From positions 868,001 to 932,000 of the forward strand of contig KB906734.1 in the NCBI GenBank assembly GCA_000381585.1: a stretch of 64,000 nt of DNA. Reading direction: 5' to 3'. Of the stretch, positions 18,247 through 27,432 are shown in pieces. The translations under genes were made by a program, and so were the position numbers. Positions within the stretch are counted from its first letter, which is position 1; each line of letters begins with the position of its first letter. This stretch comes from Acidobacteriaceae bacterium KBS 83. GTDB lineage: Bacteria > Acidobacteriota > Terriglobia > Terriglobales > Acidobacteriaceae. The notes under the pieces are model-generated. The model made no database searches. It saw nothing but the letters and a program-made list of their open reading frames with translations, and was not told the DNA's origin.

Positions 18247-21200
18247 GCAGTCTTCCCACCGCGCTCCGCCGACAACTAGAAAACACAGTAAAGCAGGCCC
18301 GCAAGGTGGCGACGGAGGGCGCTCGAAAGGCGCTCGAAGCGCTCGCGGTGCACGAGCCTCAACCATATGCGTATATGGATGAGGCGCGAATCGAACTGCG
18401 GCGCAAACTTCGCGCGCAGGCCAAGCAGCTTGGCGATCGGGAGACCCCGGCGCAGCCGGGCTCATGCGGAATCGAGCACCTGATCGAAAAGCTGGGCTAC
18501 GACCAATGGCATCGAGTGCTCTTTGCTCGTTTTCTCGTTGAGAACAACCTTCTCATCTCGCCCGAGCACGGAGTGCCTGTCTCGCTGGACGATTGCGAGG
18601 AGCTCGCCCCATCGCTCGGGTTGAAGGACGCGTGGGCGGTGGCGGCTCGTTTCGCCGCGAAGGAACTGCCCGAAATATTCCGCGCAGACGACCCCGCAGG
18701 GGCGGTGGAACTTCCCGCCGAAAATCGCAAGCCGCTCATCCAGCTTGTCACCGGGCTTCCGGCGGCGGTCTTCACGGCTGGCGACAGCCTGGGATGGTGC
18801 TATCAATTCTGGCAGGCGGAGCGGAAAGATGAGGTCAACGCCGCCGGCAACAAGATTGGCGCGGACGAGCTGCCGGCGGTCACGCAGTTGTTCACCGAAG
18901 ACTACATGGTGGACTTCCTGCTCGATAACACGCTGGGCGCGTGGCACGCCGGCAAGTGGCTGGCCGCGAATCCATCCGTTGCTGAGACGGCACAAAGCGA
19001 GAATGAGCTTCGTGCGGCGGTAGGGCTACCCGGATCCCCGTGGAGCTATCTGCGGTTCGTGAAGGGGGGCGACGGCAAGTGGGCACCCGCAGCAGGAATC
19101 TTCGCTGGATGGCCTAAGAGCGCTAAGGAGATAACGTGCCTCGACCCGTGCATGGGCAGCGGACACTTCGTTATAGCAATTTTTGAGCGGATGGTCGCGC
19201 TACGTATGGCGGAAGAAGCGCTGGATGAATCCGCCACGGTTGCCGCAGTCGTTCGCGACAATGTGTTCGGGCTGGAGATCGACCCGCGTTGCACCCAGAT
19301 TGCTGCGTTCAACCTGGCACTCGCGGCTTGGCGGCGCTTAGGGCATAGCCCGCTGCCCGCGATGAATCTCGCTTGCTCAGGATTGGCGCCGAATGCGAAG
19401 CCGGAGGATTGGCTGAAGCTCACGGGGGATAACGACCGCCTACGGAATGGAATGGATCGGCTCTATAGGCTATTTGAAAACGCACCGACATTAGGAAGTT
19501 TGGGCGACCCTCGAGTGTCGTCGGATCGCCTTCTAGTCGCGCCTTTTTCTGAAGTCTATCCGCTACTTGTTGACGCCCTGTCCCGTGAGACGGTGAATGG
19601 AGCCGAGCATGAATTGTCAGTTGCGGCTCGCGGATTGGCAAAGGCCGCTGCGATCATCTCGCAGCGCTTTACATTGGTCGCGACCAATGTGCCTTACCTC
19701 GGACGAAATAGACAAGATGACTCACTTAAGGAGTATTGCGAGCGAGCTCATCCGCGTGCTGCTGCCGATTTGGCCACTTGTTTCGTCGAACGTTGCGTTT
19801 GCTTCTGTGCTGCACAGGGTACCACCGTTCTTGTCACACCGCAGAACTGGCTCTTCCTGTCCTCATACCGAAGGCTTCGGGAATGGTTACTTGAGACGGT
19901 TGAGTGGAATGGGGTAGTCCGACTTGGATCAGGCGCCTTCGAAACCATAGGAGGAGAAGTCGTGAATGTCGCCTTGATTGGCCTAACTAATCGAAAGGCG
20001 TCAACGGCCAACTCCTATCTGGGTATCGATTGCGCAACCTCCCCCAGTCCAACGGCTAAAGCATCGGCGTTATCGGTCGGTCCAACTTTGCAGTTATCGC
20101 AATCCGAGCAGAGGAGAAACCCCGACAGTCGCGTAGGCCTATCAGAAGTTTCAAGTTTGCCCCTGTTAGGCATGTATGCCGACAGCTACTGGGGGCTTGG
20201 GTCTGGGGACGGAGAGCGATTCTGCTATCAATTTTGGGAAATACCAGCAGTCTCTGAGAAATGGGAAGTTCTCCAAGTCACCTTTGCTCCAGGTGGGGTC
20301 GCGGTCGGTAAAGAGCAGGTGGTGTTTTGGGAGAGAGGAAGGGGTAGCCTGTACCGGCTCGCTGAAGATTCAAAGGAGAAGCTGAAGAACATTTGGCGAA
20401 GAGGGCATGAGGCATGGGGTAAGCAGGGCGTGGCGATAAGCCAGATGGGAGGCTTGCCGGCAACCCTTTATCATGGCGAAATTTTTCAAAACGGCGTCGC
20501 TGCCATAGTTCCCAAAAATCCAGAAGATTTGGCTGCAATTTGGGCCTTCTGCTCGTCTCCAACCTTTGTTGCTGAAGTTAGGAAGATCGACCAAAAACTC
20601 GCGGTCACAAATGCAACTCTTGTGAAAATTCCATTTGATTTGGGGCACTGGCGAGAAGTCGCCAAAAGGCTAAACCCTGCAGGGCTCCCGAAGCCATTTT
20701 CCAAAGATAGCCGTCAGTGGCTCTTCAACGGCTTTCCCAAAGCTTCAGATCAACCGCTGCATGTGGCCCTGGCACGCCTGCTCGGCTACCAGTGGCCGCG
20801 CCAAAGAGGTTCAAGTTTCCCCGATTGTCCAGCGCTCGGTCCGGACGGTCTGGAAGAGCTAGCAGATCCTGACGGGATCGTCTGCCTCTCCGCTACCAAG
20901 CGCGAAGAGCCCGCTGCCGAACGTCTGCGCGGACTTCTGGCACTCGCCTGGGGCGCGGATTGGAGCGCCAGCGTGCAGCAGGAGTTGCTCACGCAGGCGG
21001 GCTACGCCGGAAAGGCGCTGGACGACTGGCTCCGTGATGGATTCTTCGAACAGCATTGCGCGCTATTCCACCAACGGCCATTCATCTGGCAAATCTGGGA
21101 CGGCCATAAGAATGGCTTCAGCGCGCTGGTGAACTACCATCAACTTACCTACGCCAATCTTGAAAAGCTCACCTACGCTTATCTCGGCGACTGGCTCCGT

Positions 21201-21617
21201 CGCCAGCAAGCATCCGTGGACGCAGGTGAGGCTGGTAGCGACGCCCGTCTTCAGGCCGCCAAACAATTGCAAGCCAAGCTTAAGCTCATCCTCGAAGGCG
21301 AACCGCCTCACGACATCTTCGTCAGGTGGAAACCGCTCGCGAAACAAGCGATCGGCTGGCATCCCGACCTCAACGACGGAGTGCGTATGAACATCCGGCC
21401 TTTCGCCAATGCCAATATTCTGCGAAAGAGAGTCAAGATCAAGTGGGACAAAGATCGCGGAAAAGAACCGATGCGACCGAAGGAAGAGTTCCCCTGGTTC
21501 TGGGGCTGGGATGGAAGAACCGAAGACTTCGCGGGAGTTGGCCAGAACCCGGACGGCAATCGCTGGAACGACTGCCACTACACCAATGAGTTCAAACGGA
21601 AGTCGAGGAACGCGTAA
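18243..21617 (+). CDS. pglX: PglX, BREX adenine-specific DNA methyltransferase
   Basis: A 1124-residue N6-adenine methyltransferase that marks host DNA in BREX. SAM-binding motif I is DPCMGSGHF at about residues 300-308. The catalytic motif IV is NVPY at 482-485, in the place where many amino-methylases have NPPY. The N-terminal 300 residues are helical and specific to PglX. The segment after motif IV, about residues 560-820, should hold the target-recognition part; it is encoded by visibly more A/T-rich sequence than either flank, as if exchanged. The C-terminus (about 860-1120) is again GC-rich and PglX-typical. It overlaps brxC by 4 nt and is followed 3 nt later by an unusual DUF932 gene. 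No homopolymer tract suggesting phase variation is seen in the frame. Confidence 0.93.
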   Translation: MSSLPTALRRQLENTVKQARKVATEGARKALEALAVHEPQPYAYMDEARIELRRKLRAQAKQLGDRETPAQPGSCGIEHLIEKLGYDQWHRVLFARFLVENNLLISPEHGVPVSLDDCEELAPSLGLKDAWAVAARFAAKELPEIFRADDPAGAVELPAENRKPLIQLVTGLPAAVFTAGDSLGWCYQFWQAERKDEVNAAGNKIGADELPAVTQLFTEDYMVDFLLDNTLGAWHAGKWLAANPSVAETAQSENELRAAVGLPGSPWSYLRFVKGGDGKWAPAAGIFAGWPKSAKEITCLDPCMGSGHFVIAIFERMVALRMAEEALDESATVAAVVRDNVFGLEIDPRCTQIAAFNLALAAWRRLGHSPLPAMNLACSGLAPNAKPEDWLKLTGDNDRLRNGMDRLYRLFENAPTLGSLGDPRVSSDRLLVAPFSEVYPLLVDALSRETVNGAEHELSVAARGLAKAAAIISQRFTLVATNVPYLGRNRQDDSLKEYCERAHPRAAADLATCFVERCVCFCAAQGTTVLVTPQNWLFLSSYRRLREWLLETVEWNGVVRLGSGAFETIGGEVVNVALIGLTNRKASTANSYLGIDCATSPSPTAKASALSVGPTLQLSQSEQRRNPDSRVGLSEVSSLPLLGMYADSYWGLGSGDGERFCYQFWEIPAVSEKWEVLQVTFAPGGVAVGKEQVVFWERGRGSLYRLAEDSKEKLKNIWRRGHEAWGKQGVAISQMGGLPATLYHGEIFQNGVAAIVPKNPEDLAAIWAFCSSPTFVAEVRKIDQKLAVTNATLVKIPFDLGHWREVAKRLNPAGLPKPFSKDSRQWLFNGFPKASDQPLHVALARLLGYQWPRQRGSSFPDCPALGPDGLEELADPDGIVCLSATKREEPAAERLRGLLALAWGADWSASVQQELLTQAGYAGKALDDWLRDGFFEQHCALFHQRPFIWQIWDGHKNGFSALVNYHQLTYANLEKLTYAYLGDWLRRQQASVDAGEAGSDARLQAAKQLQAKLKLILEGEPPHDIFVRWKPLAKQAIGWHPDLNDGVRMNIRPFANANILRKRVKIKWDKDRGKEPMRPKEEFPWFWGWDGRTEDFAGVGQNPDGNRWNDCHYTNEFKRKSRNA

Positions 21618-21620
21618 CCG

Positions 21621-22601
21621 ATGCCCGCCAACGTACAAACAATGGCCTTTTACGGTGACGTTCCCTGGCACGAGATCGGTACCCAGGTACCGCAGGATGT
21701 GACGGCAGAAGAGATGATCCGCGCAGCGGGGATGGATTGGTACGTCGAAGTCCGGCCAGCTCGAGGCGCGAAGCAGATTAATCGTCAGGGTGAGTATTCC
21801 CGGTATGAGGTCGTTCGCGTGCCTCGACCGCAGACTGAGGAGTCGGAAGTGCTGCTCGGTGTGGTCGGTCGTAGGTATCAACCCCTACAGAACGTCGATG
21901 CGTTCGATTTCTTTGATCCTATAGTCGGCCAACACAAGGCCCACTTCGAGACCGCAGGTGTGCTCGGACAAGGCGAGCGAATCTGGGTGATGGCTCGGAT
22001 GCCGGGAGCCATGGAAGTGGTGAAGGGTGATGACTGTCTGAAATATCTTCTCCTCTCCAACACGCATACGGGAGAGGGTTCAGTGATCGCGAAGTTCACC
22101 TCAATACGTGTGGTGTGCCAGAACACCTTGATGATGGCGATGGACGACGGGCAGAAGGTGTACCGCGTCCGACACAGCAAGAAGATGCAATTCAAGCTGG
22201 ACGAACTCTCCGACTTCCTGGCGATCACGCAGAAGGTGTTCCTGAAGGCTGAGGAGAGCTTCCGCCGCCTCGCCAAGACCGAGATGAATGAGAAGCGCCT
22301 GGAGACATATCTTGAAGCAGTGTTTCCGCGCAGCGAGGCACAGAAGAAAAAAGGTGAGGAACCGGCGCGCTGGAAGTCTTTGCGAGAGCTATTCGACGGA
22401 ACACCCGATCTCCAAGTACCAGGCGTTCGAGGGACGATGTGGGCCGCCTACAACGCCGTTACGCGTTTTGAGGATTACAAGCAACCGCAGCAGGACGAAC
22501 AGCCAGACCAACGTTTAGAGCGGATGTGGTTTGGCGGAGGAGCTGAAATCAAGTTGGTCGCCCTTATGAAAGCAACAGAGCTATCTGCAAGCTGGAACTG
22601 A
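21621..22601 (+). CDS. DUF932 (phage/plasmid-like) protein embedded in the BREX operon
   Basis: A 326-residue protein of the DUF932/TIGR03299 type. The hallmarks are DVPWHEIGTQVPQDVTAEEM near the N-terminus, VVGRRYQPLQNVDAFDFFDP, and SIRVVCQNTLMMAM in the middle. Members are widespread on phages and plasmids and have no settled biochemical function. Here the gene lies 3 nt after pglX and about 48 nt before pglZ on the same strand, so it is surely co-transcribed with BREX. That position is not part of the textbook six-gene type 1 set. It could be an accessory factor (for example a modulator of modification or a DNA-binding helper) or a hitch-hiker. A Lys/Glu-rich stretch (SEAQKKKGEEPARWK) near residue 240 may be a flexible linker. 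Confidence 0.85.
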   Translation: MPANVQTMAFYGDVPWHEIGTQVPQDVTAEEMIRAAGMDWYVEVRPARGAKQINRQGEYSRYEVVRVPRPQTEESEVLLGVVGRRYQPLQNVDAFDFFDPIVGQHKAHFETAGVLGQGERIWVMARMPGAMEVVKGDDCLKYLLLSNTHTGEGSVIAKFTSIRVVCQNTLMMAMDDGQKVYRVRHSKKMQFKLDELSDFLAITQKVFLKAEESFRRLAKTEMNEKRLETYLEAVFPRSEAQKKKGEEPARWKSLRELFDGTPDLQVPGVRGTMWAAYNAVTRFEDYKQPQQDEQPDQRLERMWFGGGAEIKLVALMKATELSASWN

Positions 22602-22648
22602 AGCGCAGCGAGAGACGAGCCGTGTATCACTTCGGTCGGGAAAGTGTC

Positions 22649-24973
22649 ATGAGTCAGACCTTCGGAGAATCACTATCTGCCACACTCAGAGCTGCCGCAC
22701 AGGCGTACGCTATCGGTGACCAGGTTGCGCCTTGTGCGGTCCTGTGGGTCGATCCCGAGCGGCAATGGGAAAGCCTCGTGCCGGAATTACAGCCGATGCT
22801 GCCGGAGTTGTTCACCCTCGGCAGTTATGCACCTGAGCAGCGAAGAGGGCCGGCGTTGTGGCTGCGTTGCATCGAGGCGCGAGTTGTAGCAGGTGCGCCG
22901 CCCAACGGATGCGCTCCGATCTTCTACTTACCCGGCGTCAGCCAAGAGAAGCTGCGGGTCGCGGAGGATTGCCCGCCGGAACTAACGCCCCTTGTTGAGC
23001 TACAGTACCGGGGCATGATGTGGTTGCATGCATCTGGCAAGGAGTGGACGCCCTATTCCTTTTTGGTTTCGAAACAGGACGGACTGGGGCTAGACGTGGC
23101 CAAAAACCAGGCGACGCGTGACGCGCTGCTCGGTGCTCTCCCGTCACTCATGACGGAACAGCTCTCCTACTTGCAGGGCCGGCGTTTGGATTCAGAGTTC
23201 TTCAACGGGCTCGTGGCGCCGGATGCTACTGGCTTACTGCTGCGCTGGCTCACCGATCCAGAGACTTTCAAACAGCGCCGCTCAGACGCGGAATGGAAGG
23301 CTTTTTGCGGGGAATGCAAGGCGGACTTCCGCTTCGATCCGTCGAGCGAAGGTCCCCTGGAGGCGGCGAGGCAATTAGCTAGCCGAGGCGCATCCTGGAA
23401 TTTGGTATGGAAGCGTTTTGCCGAATCTCCAGCCACCTATCCAGGCGTTGTTGAATGGCTGAAAAGGGCTGCACCGAAAAAGCCAACGATGTTCGATTCC
23501 GCTGAGGTGTGGCCAACTCTCAACGAACGCGAAGAGAGGGAGTTGCAGCAGGCTCTGGAGTCACTCGTCGATAGTCCGCAGGATGAGGTTATCGGACGAG
23601 TCAACGAACTCGAAGCGCAACACGCAAGCCGGCGCTCCTACCCATGGCAAAAGATAGGACTCAGTCCATTTGCGACAGCGCTTGAGCCGCTAGCGCAACT
23701 TGCCAGCTTATGCGGGATTACTCCTGGCGCACCGACAGCCGATGCGTATGGAGCATTCTATGCCAGCGACGGTTGGCGCGCGGACGCCGCCGCCCTTGAC
23801 ACAATGGCGGCGTGCGAGGCGTTAGAGCACCATGGTGCCGTGTTGGCGACTATACGGGCTGTCTATCTCCCCTGGCTCGAAAGCACCTCTCGTCAGCTTC
23901 AACAGCTTGTCAGTAACGATCAAATTTCTATTTCCAAACGCGCGAAGCCGATAGCAACCACTCCGGGGCGGATCATCTTGTTTGCCGACGGACTGCGAAT
24001 GGACGTTGCCCAGAAGTTAGCGAAGAAGCTTGCGGGCGCCGCGCTTGAATGCACCCAGGACTGGCAGTGGTCCACTATTCCTTCGGTGACCGCGACGGCC
24101 AAGCCGGCGATGTCTCCGATTGCTGATAAGGTGGAGGGCGGTCAAACAGGGGAGGATTTTTCGACAAGGCTTACTTCGACGGGCCAGACCCTCACACAGG
24201 ACCGTTTTTTGAACGTATTAGAAGGACTCGGATGGCAATATCTAAGGGCTAGCGAAATTGGGGATGCGTCACTTCCGGCCTGGACGGAGGGCGGAACGAT
24301 CGATAGGCGTGGACACAACGAAGGCTGGAAGCTTGCCCTTAGCGTAGAGGCCGAGGTGCGAGAACTTTGCAGTCGAATTAGCGCCCTCTTGAGAGGCGGC
24401 TGGAACGAGGTGATTGTTGTAACTGATCACGGGTGGCTACTTATCCCGGATGGTCTTGAGAAAGTCGAGCTCAAACACTTCTTAGCGGTCAATCGTTGGG
24501 GGCGATGTGCGGTTCTGAGAGCTGGTGCGCAAACCGATCTGCCCACATACAAGTGGCAGTGGAACGCGGAGGTCGCGATCTCAACTCCGCCGGGCGCGGG
24601 ATGCTTCCGTGCATCGACAGAGTATTCTCATGGTGGAATTTCGCTTCAGGAGATGGTGATTCCCGTCCTTCGGGTGACCGCAGTGGCTTCCAAAGGCGGC
24701 TTGGCTTCGATTGCCGAAGCGAAGTGGACGGGAGCGCGATGCAGGATTCTTGTATCTGGCGAGTACAGTGGAACTCGTGTGGATGTTCGCAGAGAGTCTT
24801 CCGATGCGACGAGCTCATTGCTGGCGGACAGGCAAACGCGCGAGATTACAGACGACGGCAGAGTCACGGTCTTCCTGGAAGATGATTCTGATATTGGCAA
24901 ACAGGCGGTCATCGTTCTGCTTGACACATCGGGGCAGGTCATCGATGCCCTGCAGACGAGAATCGGAGATTGA
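22649..24973 (+). CDS. pglZ: PglZ, BREX alkaline-phosphatase-superfamily protein
   Basis: The start at ATG 22649 is preferred over GTG 22622 because GGGA lies 7 nt before it; this gives 774 residues. The PglZ domain is in the C-terminal half. FADGLRMDVAQKL (Asp 447) is the metal-binding/nucleophile strand, and VTDHGWLL (Asp 593, His 594) is the second metal motif of the alkaline phosphatase fold. A late His (STEYSHGGISLQEMVIPVL) is the third. PglZ has been shown in other systems to have nuclease or phosphodiesterase-like activity and is essential for BREX defence. The N-terminal half is more variable. It resembles the PglZ variant annotated as type B more than the Streptomyces one, but I cannot be sure by eye. 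Confidence 0.9.
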   Translation: MSQTFGESLSATLRAAAQAYAIGDQVAPCAVLWVDPERQWESLVPELQPMLPELFTLGSYAPEQRRGPALWLRCIEARVVAGAPPNGCAPIFYLPGVSQEKLRVAEDCPPELTPLVELQYRGMMWLHASGKEWTPYSFLVSKQDGLGLDVAKNQATRDALLGALPSLMTEQLSYLQGRRLDSEFFNGLVAPDATGLLLRWLTDPETFKQRRSDAEWKAFCGECKADFRFDPSSEGPLEAARQLASRGASWNLVWKRFAESPATYPGVVEWLKRAAPKKPTMFDSAEVWPTLNEREERELQQALESLVDSPQDEVIGRVNELEAQHASRRSYPWQKIGLSPFATALEPLAQLASLCGITPGAPTADAYGAFYASDGWRADAAALDTMAACEALEHHGAVLATIRAVYLPWLESTSRQLQQLVSNDQISISKRAKPIATTPGRIILFADGLRMDVAQKLAKKLAGAALECTQDWQWSTIPSVTATAKPAMSPIADKVEGGQTGEDFSTRLTSTGQTLTQDRFLNVLEGLGWQYLRASEIGDASLPAWTEGGTIDRRGHNEGWKLALSVEAEVRELCSRISALLRGGWNEVIVVTDHGWLLIPDGLEKVELKHFLAVNRWGRCAVLRAGAQTDLPTYKWQWNAEVAISTPPGAGCFRASTEYSHGGISLQEMVIPVLRVTAVASKGGLASIAEAKWTGARCRILVSGEYSGTRVDVRRESSDATSSLLADRQTREITDDGRVTVFLEDDSDIGKQAVIVLLDTSGQVIDALQTRIGD

Positions 24974-24977
24974 CTGA

Positions 24978-27029
24978 ATGGGCGAGGAGATGGATGCAAT
25001 CGACCAGATTGCGACCAGGGCTTTTGAAGGGTACGTCGTACGCAAGGACCTCGTCCGTAAGTTTAAAGGTCAGTACCCGGTGCCTACTTATGTCGCTGAG
25101 TTCCTTCTGGGTCGCTACTGCGCCTCTGTGGATGATGAGGAGATCTCTGATGGACTGAAGATCGTCGAACGTCAGTTAAGCGAGAAGACAGTTCGGGCAG
25201 GAGAGCACGAGTTATTTAAGGCGCGCGCTAAAGATAAGGGGCACGTCAAGCTCATCGACGTCATTACTGCGCGGCTTGACGCTGGGAGCGATTCGTTTCT
25301 GGCGACGCTGCCGAGTCTGCAACTCAAAGACGTTCGTATCGATGAAAAGTTGGTTCATGCAAATGAGCGAATGCTTACAGGCGGCTTTTATGCCGAAGTG
25401 GAGCTCGCCTACGATCCCATGATCGCAGCCGAGAAGAACGGACGTCCATTTGGCATCGAATCACTTCGCGAAATTCAGCTTTCGAAGCGGGAGGTATTGC
25501 CCGCGCTATATCAGGGGCGCGAGGCATTTTCAGTACAGGAGTGGAAGCTCTTTCTTATACGGAGCGTCGGCATCGAGCCGGAGCAGCTATCCGCCCGTGC
25601 GCGCGACATGATGTTGCTACGAATGGTTCCGTTTGTAGAACGCAATTACAACCTGGTAGAACTCGGACCGCGAGGGACAGGCAAGAGCCACCTTTTTCAG
25701 CAGGTCTCGCCTTACGCCCACCTAATCTCCGGCGGGAAAGCCACGGTCGCGCGGATGTTCGTCAACAATGCGAACGGGCAACGCGGGCTGGTATGTCAAT
25801 ACGATGTTGTCTGCTTCGACGAAATCTCCGGCGTCTCCTTTGATCAGAAGGATGGCGTGAACATCATGAAGGGCTATATGGAGTCGGGTGAGTTCAGCCG
25901 GGGGAAAGAGAGCATTCGCGCCGATGGCGGGATCGTTATGGTGGGGAACTTCGACATTGACGTGCAACATCAACAGCGAGTGGGCCATCTGTTCGGCCCG
26001 CTGCCGCCCGAAATGCGTGACGACACTGCTTTAATGGACCGCATTCATGTGTATTTGCCCGGATGGGATCTGCCGAAAGTCAGGCGCGAGTTCCTCACTG
26101 ATCATTTCGGGCTGGTGAGCGATTTCCTCTCTGAATGCTGGAACCAATTACGGCGCCAGAGCCGGCAAGGCGTCCTTCAGGGGAGGGCGCACTTGGGCGG
26201 CGCGCTGAGTGGCCGCGACACCACGGCAGTCCAGAAAACCGTGAGCGGGCTCATCAAACTTGTATCCCCAAACTTGGAAATGCAGGTTTCTGACGAGGTG
26301 TTGGAGTGGGCGCTTCGCATCGCCCTGGAGTGCCGCAGACGGGTAAAGGAACAGCAGAAAAGAATCGGGTCCGCGGAATTCCGGAATACTCAATTCAGTT
26401 ACTCGCTGGGTGAGGACGGCGTGGAGAAGTTCGTCGCTACACCTGAGCTCTACAGTGAGAACAGCATCGGCAGCGATCCGCTGCCCCCAGGACAAGCCTG
26501 GATCATTTCGCCTGGTGGCGGAGACGAAAATCCGGGACTGTATCAGGTAAACATCACGGAAGGACCGGGCAACGGCGTGAAGATCCTCAACCAGCCGGCT
26601 CCCGCATCCTTTAAAGAGAGTGTGCGGTGCGCGGAGCAGAACCTTTATGCGCGGTCTGTGGAACTCATCGGCGATCGTGATCCGCGTCAGCATGAGTTCT
26701 CGGTACAGTTAAGAGCTTTCGATAGCCCGAAAGGGGGATCGGCAACAGGTGTGGGTGTGCTGATTGCTCTGTGCTCTTCACTGTTGCAGAAAAGCATCCG
26801 AGGAGGTCTTGCCATTGCGGGAGGCCTAAACTTGGGAGGGTCGATAGAACCGATATTCAGCCCCGTGCACGTCGTGGAGATTGCGATCGAGAAGGGTGCA
26901 GGGAGCATTCTGATGCCGATCAACAGCCGGCGTCAATTGAACGATCTGCCAGATGACTTGGCAGCGAAGATTACCATCCACTACTACCTCGATACGCGCG
27001 ATGCTTTATTAAAGGCCCTTATGGTCTAA
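24978..27029 (+). CDS. brxL: BrxL, AAA+ / Lon-like protein of BREX
   Basis: A 683-residue protein, last gene of the operon. Walker A is GPRGTGKS at 230-237 and Walker B is VVCFDEI near residue 278-284. Arginine-finger-type residues follow around DRIHVYLPGWDLPKVR. The C-terminal domain (about 540-683) is Lon-protease-like: DSPKGGSATGVGVLIALCSS has Ser 588 where Lon has its nucleophile, followed by GGLAIAGGLNLGGSIEPIF. I do not see a Lys in the place of the Lon catalytic Lys, so protease activity is doubtful. BrxL assembles as a DNA-bound AAA+ ring and is needed for phage defence in type 1 BREX. The start 4 nt after pglZ has a GGAG 9 nt upstream. Confidence 0.92.
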   Translation: MGEEMDAIDQIATRAFEGYVVRKDLVRKFKGQYPVPTYVAEFLLGRYCASVDDEEISDGLKIVERQLSEKTVRAGEHELFKARAKDKGHVKLIDVITARLDAGSDSFLATLPSLQLKDVRIDEKLVHANERMLTGGFYAEVELAYDPMIAAEKNGRPFGIESLREIQLSKREVLPALYQGREAFSVQEWKLFLIRSVGIEPEQLSARARDMMLLRMVPFVERNYNLVELGPRGTGKSHLFQQVSPYAHLISGGKATVARMFVNNANGQRGLVCQYDVVCFDEISGVSFDQKDGVNIMKGYMESGEFSRGKESIRADGGIVMVGNFDIDVQHQQRVGHLFGPLPPEMRDDTALMDRIHVYLPGWDLPKVRREFLTDHFGLVSDFLSECWNQLRRQSRQGVLQGRAHLGGALSGRDTTAVQKTVSGLIKLVSPNLEMQVSDEVLEWALRIALECRRRVKEQQKRIGSAEFRNTQFSYSLGEDGVEKFVATPELYSENSIGSDPLPPGQAWIISPGGGDENPGLYQVNITEGPGNGVKILNQPAPASFKESVRCAEQNLYARSVELIGDRDPRQHEFSVQLRAFDSPKGGSATGVGVLIALCSSLLQKSIRGGLAIAGGLNLGGSIEPIFSPVHVVEIAIEKGAGSILMPINSRRQLNDLPDDLAAKITIHYYLDTRDALLKALMV

Positions 27030-27432
27030 CTCGGGTGACAAGTCTAAGAGAGCCTGAGGGGGGAATCAAGCTGTGGGGGATTCCGTGGGGATACGCCCTC
27101 GCAGATGGCTGTTACCCGATCGCGCACCTAGTCGAGGCCTTCGGGGGATCGGCCATGTCGTCTTCACATCGTCCGCCTGATTGGGCAGGTCATTCACGTC
27201 TCCCTCGAAACCGTAAAGCGCACCCGCGAGCTAGGAAGCTTGGCATTGTTAGCCGAGGAAGTAGCGAATAAGTGATGGGCAACTCGACGTTTTACTGAGA
27301 GGGAGTTGCGATGCTTTGCGGACTCAAGGCAGCTTTTCCTCATCGCGTCCGAAATATCGGGGGACCATTTTGCATCTTCAGCTTGCCTGTAGCGTGAGAT
27401 TCGGAGGAGAGAACACGGGACAATTTCGAGGC
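27030..27432. other. Intergenic between convergent BREX and mobility modules
   Basis: About 400 bp. A GGAATC/GATTCC hairpin-like pair near 27063-27086 might end the BREX transcript, but its stem is short. Small frames on both strands have no ribosome binding site or recognisable product. Confidence 0.4.
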
